Assembly: GCA_002339135.1 (NCBI GenBank)
Contig: DDJR01000029.1
Coordinates: 82,301 to 89,405, forward strand
Direction: 5' to 3'
Source: Flavobacteriales bacterium UBA2619
Lineage (GTDB): Bacteria > Bacteroidota > Bacteroidia > Flavobacteriales_D > Sanyastnellaceae
Length of the DNA stretch: 7,105 nt
Position numbers and translations under genes: made by a program. Of the stretch, positions 6,531-7,105 are shown piece by piece. Position 1 is the first letter of the stretch. Every line of letters starts with the position of its first letter. The notes beneath the pieces are model-generated. The model saw only the letters and a list, made by a program, of their open reading frames with translations, searched no databases and was not told the origin of the DNA.

Positions 6531-6553
6531 GCAGGGACGCAACATCGTCCTGC
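6531..6553 (+). repeat. GC-rich hairpin in the groES upstream region
   Basis: GCAGGGACG and CGTCCTGC pair as an 8-bp stem with one bulged G around a CAACAT loop. It is the most stable structure I see in this gap. No T run follows on either strand, so it does not look like an intrinsic terminator. It ends 31 bases before the groES ATG. If transcription starts near 6524, as the TAATTTAG site would imply, the hairpin would sit at the 5' end of the groESL mRNA, where it could stabilise the message or affect translation. This is inference. Confidence 0.35.
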
Positions 6554-6584
6554 ACTATTTCATCTATATCATTTCTTATCTCCT

Positions 6585-6860
6585 ATGTCAGTAAACATTC
6601 GCCCATTGTCAGATCGGGTTCTTATCGAGCCAGCTCCAGCTGAAGAAACAACAGCAAGTGGAATTATTATCCCAGACACAGCTCAGGAAAAGCCTCAAAG
6701 AGGCCTTGTAGTTGCTGTGGGTCCTGGCAAGCCAGATGAACCTACTACAGTAAAAGTTGGAGATTCTGTTTTATATGGTAAGTACTCTGGTTCGGATCTT
6801 CAGGTAGAGGGAAGAGATTACATGATTATGCGTGAGTCCGATATTCTCGCAATAGTTTAA
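6585..6860 (+). CDS. groES: Co-chaperonin GroES
   Basis: Heptameric lid of the GroEL chamber, cytoplasmic. The 91-residue product is of standard length. The N-terminus IRPLSDRVLIEP is the family signature. The mobile loop that docks on GroEL is at about 20-36, with the binding tripeptide III at 27-29 within SGIIIPDTAQEKP. VVAVGPGKP (42-50) leads into the roof loop, and GDSVLYGKYSGSDLQVEGRDYMIMRESDILAIV closes the fold. It is preceded by a 131-base gap with a palindrome and a hairpin and followed 28 bases later by groEL. No Shine-Dalgarno site is visible, as is usual in Bacteroidota. Confidence 0.97.
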   Translation: MSVNIRPLSDRVLIEPAPAEETTASGIIIPDTAQEKPQRGLVVAVGPGKPDEPTTVKVGDSVLYGKYSGSDLQVEGRDYMIMRESDILAIV

Positions 6861-6888
6861 CTAAACAGACCGTTTTAAATATTATCAA

Positions 6889-7105
6889 ATGGCAAAAGAC
6901 ATTAAGTTCGATATTGAGGCTCGCAGGAGTTTAAAAGCAGGTGTTGATGCACTTGCTAACGCAGTGAAAGTAACCTTGGGACCCAAAGGAAGGAATGTGG
7001 TGATTGACAGGAAATTTGGAGCACCAAGTGTCACCAAAGATGGTGTTACCGTCGCAAAAGAAATAGAGCTTAAAGATCCCATTGAAAACATGGGTGCTCA
7101 AATGG
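6889..7105 (+). CDS. groEL: Chaperonin GroEL, 5' part only
   Basis: Double-ring ATP-dependent folding chamber for cytosolic proteins; works with GroES encoded just upstream. Only the first 72 codons are inside the window. They show the GroEL start MAKDIKFDIEARRSLKAGVD, the nucleotide-pocket segment VKVTLGPKGRNVVID and the ATP-binding TKDGVTVAKEIEL, followed by DPIENMGAQM. The catalytic GDGTTTA motif lies beyond the edge. The 28-base gap after groES has no terminator, so the two genes are co-transcribed. The visible part is normal in every respect. Confidence 0.97.
   Translation, partial: MAKDIKFDIEARRSLKAGVDALANAVKVTLGPKGRNVVIDRKFGAPSVTKDGVTVAKEIELKDPIENMGAQM

Noticed and set aside
6518..6533. 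Sigma-54 promoter before groES
   Set aside because: TTGCA (6529-6533) fits the -12 element, but the -24 element should carry GG ten bases before GC and the sequence there is GC followed by TCGC. Not a credible match.
6514..6542. CIRCE (HrcA operator) before groES
   Set aside because: TTAGCGCTC (6514-6522) matches the left arm TTAGCACTC at eight of nine bases, but the right arm at the proper 9-base spacing (CAGGGACGC) does not resemble GAGTGCTAA. A shifted reading shares only a few bases.
6855..6866. Inverted repeat GTTTA-AC-TAAAC over the groES stop codon
   Set aside because: Short and all but A/T, without a T run; groES and groEL are expected to be co-transcribed, so a terminator here is unlikely.

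Overview
The window looks like a conserved core-genome segment of a Bacteroidota chromosome, most probably of the order Flavobacteriales. The grounds are the gene order miaB, sigma-54 activator, LptE-type lipoprotein, TPR-like protein, secG, groES, groEL, which I recall as characteristic of that group. Further support comes from promoter-like sites of the Bacteroidota form (TTG, about 19-20 bases, TAnnTTTG), a SecG with the VQNPKGGG and GVQRTTDFLEKSTW signatures, and the near absence of Shine-Dalgarno sites. Genus-level placement is not possible from this sequence alone.

Layout. Bases 1-1826 (minus strand) carry the first 608 codons of DNA topoisomerase I (topA), cut by the left edge. Bases 1827-1997 are a divergent intergenic region with one promoter candidate for topA, a better one for the rightward operon, and several inverted repeats. 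Rightward and tightly spaced come miaB (1998-3422), a sensor-less sigma-54 activator (3438-4679), lptE (overlapping it by 4 bases), an uncharacterised 305-residue protein with a TPR-like C-terminus (4 bases later), and secG (10 bases later). A 131-base gap with AT-rich hairpins, a 15-base palindrome and a GC-rich hairpin precedes groES (6585-6860). The first 72 codons of groEL run off the right edge.

How the genes relate. topA controls DNA supercoiling. miaB modifies tRNA next to the anticodon. lptE and secG serve envelope biogenesis (LPS delivery to the outer membrane and protein export across the inner membrane). groESL folds cytosolic proteins. The sigma-54 activator is fused to none of them, but it probably shares their transcript. 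The tight spacing from miaB to secG indicates one operon; groESL probably has its own regulated start but may also receive read-through.

I see no mobile element, CRISPR array, tRNA or rRNA, and no evidence of a novel defence or accessory system. The least explained items are the unknown TPR-like protein with slippage-prone G8 and T8 tracts, the linker of the sigma-54 activator, and the palindromes at the two operon-start regions.
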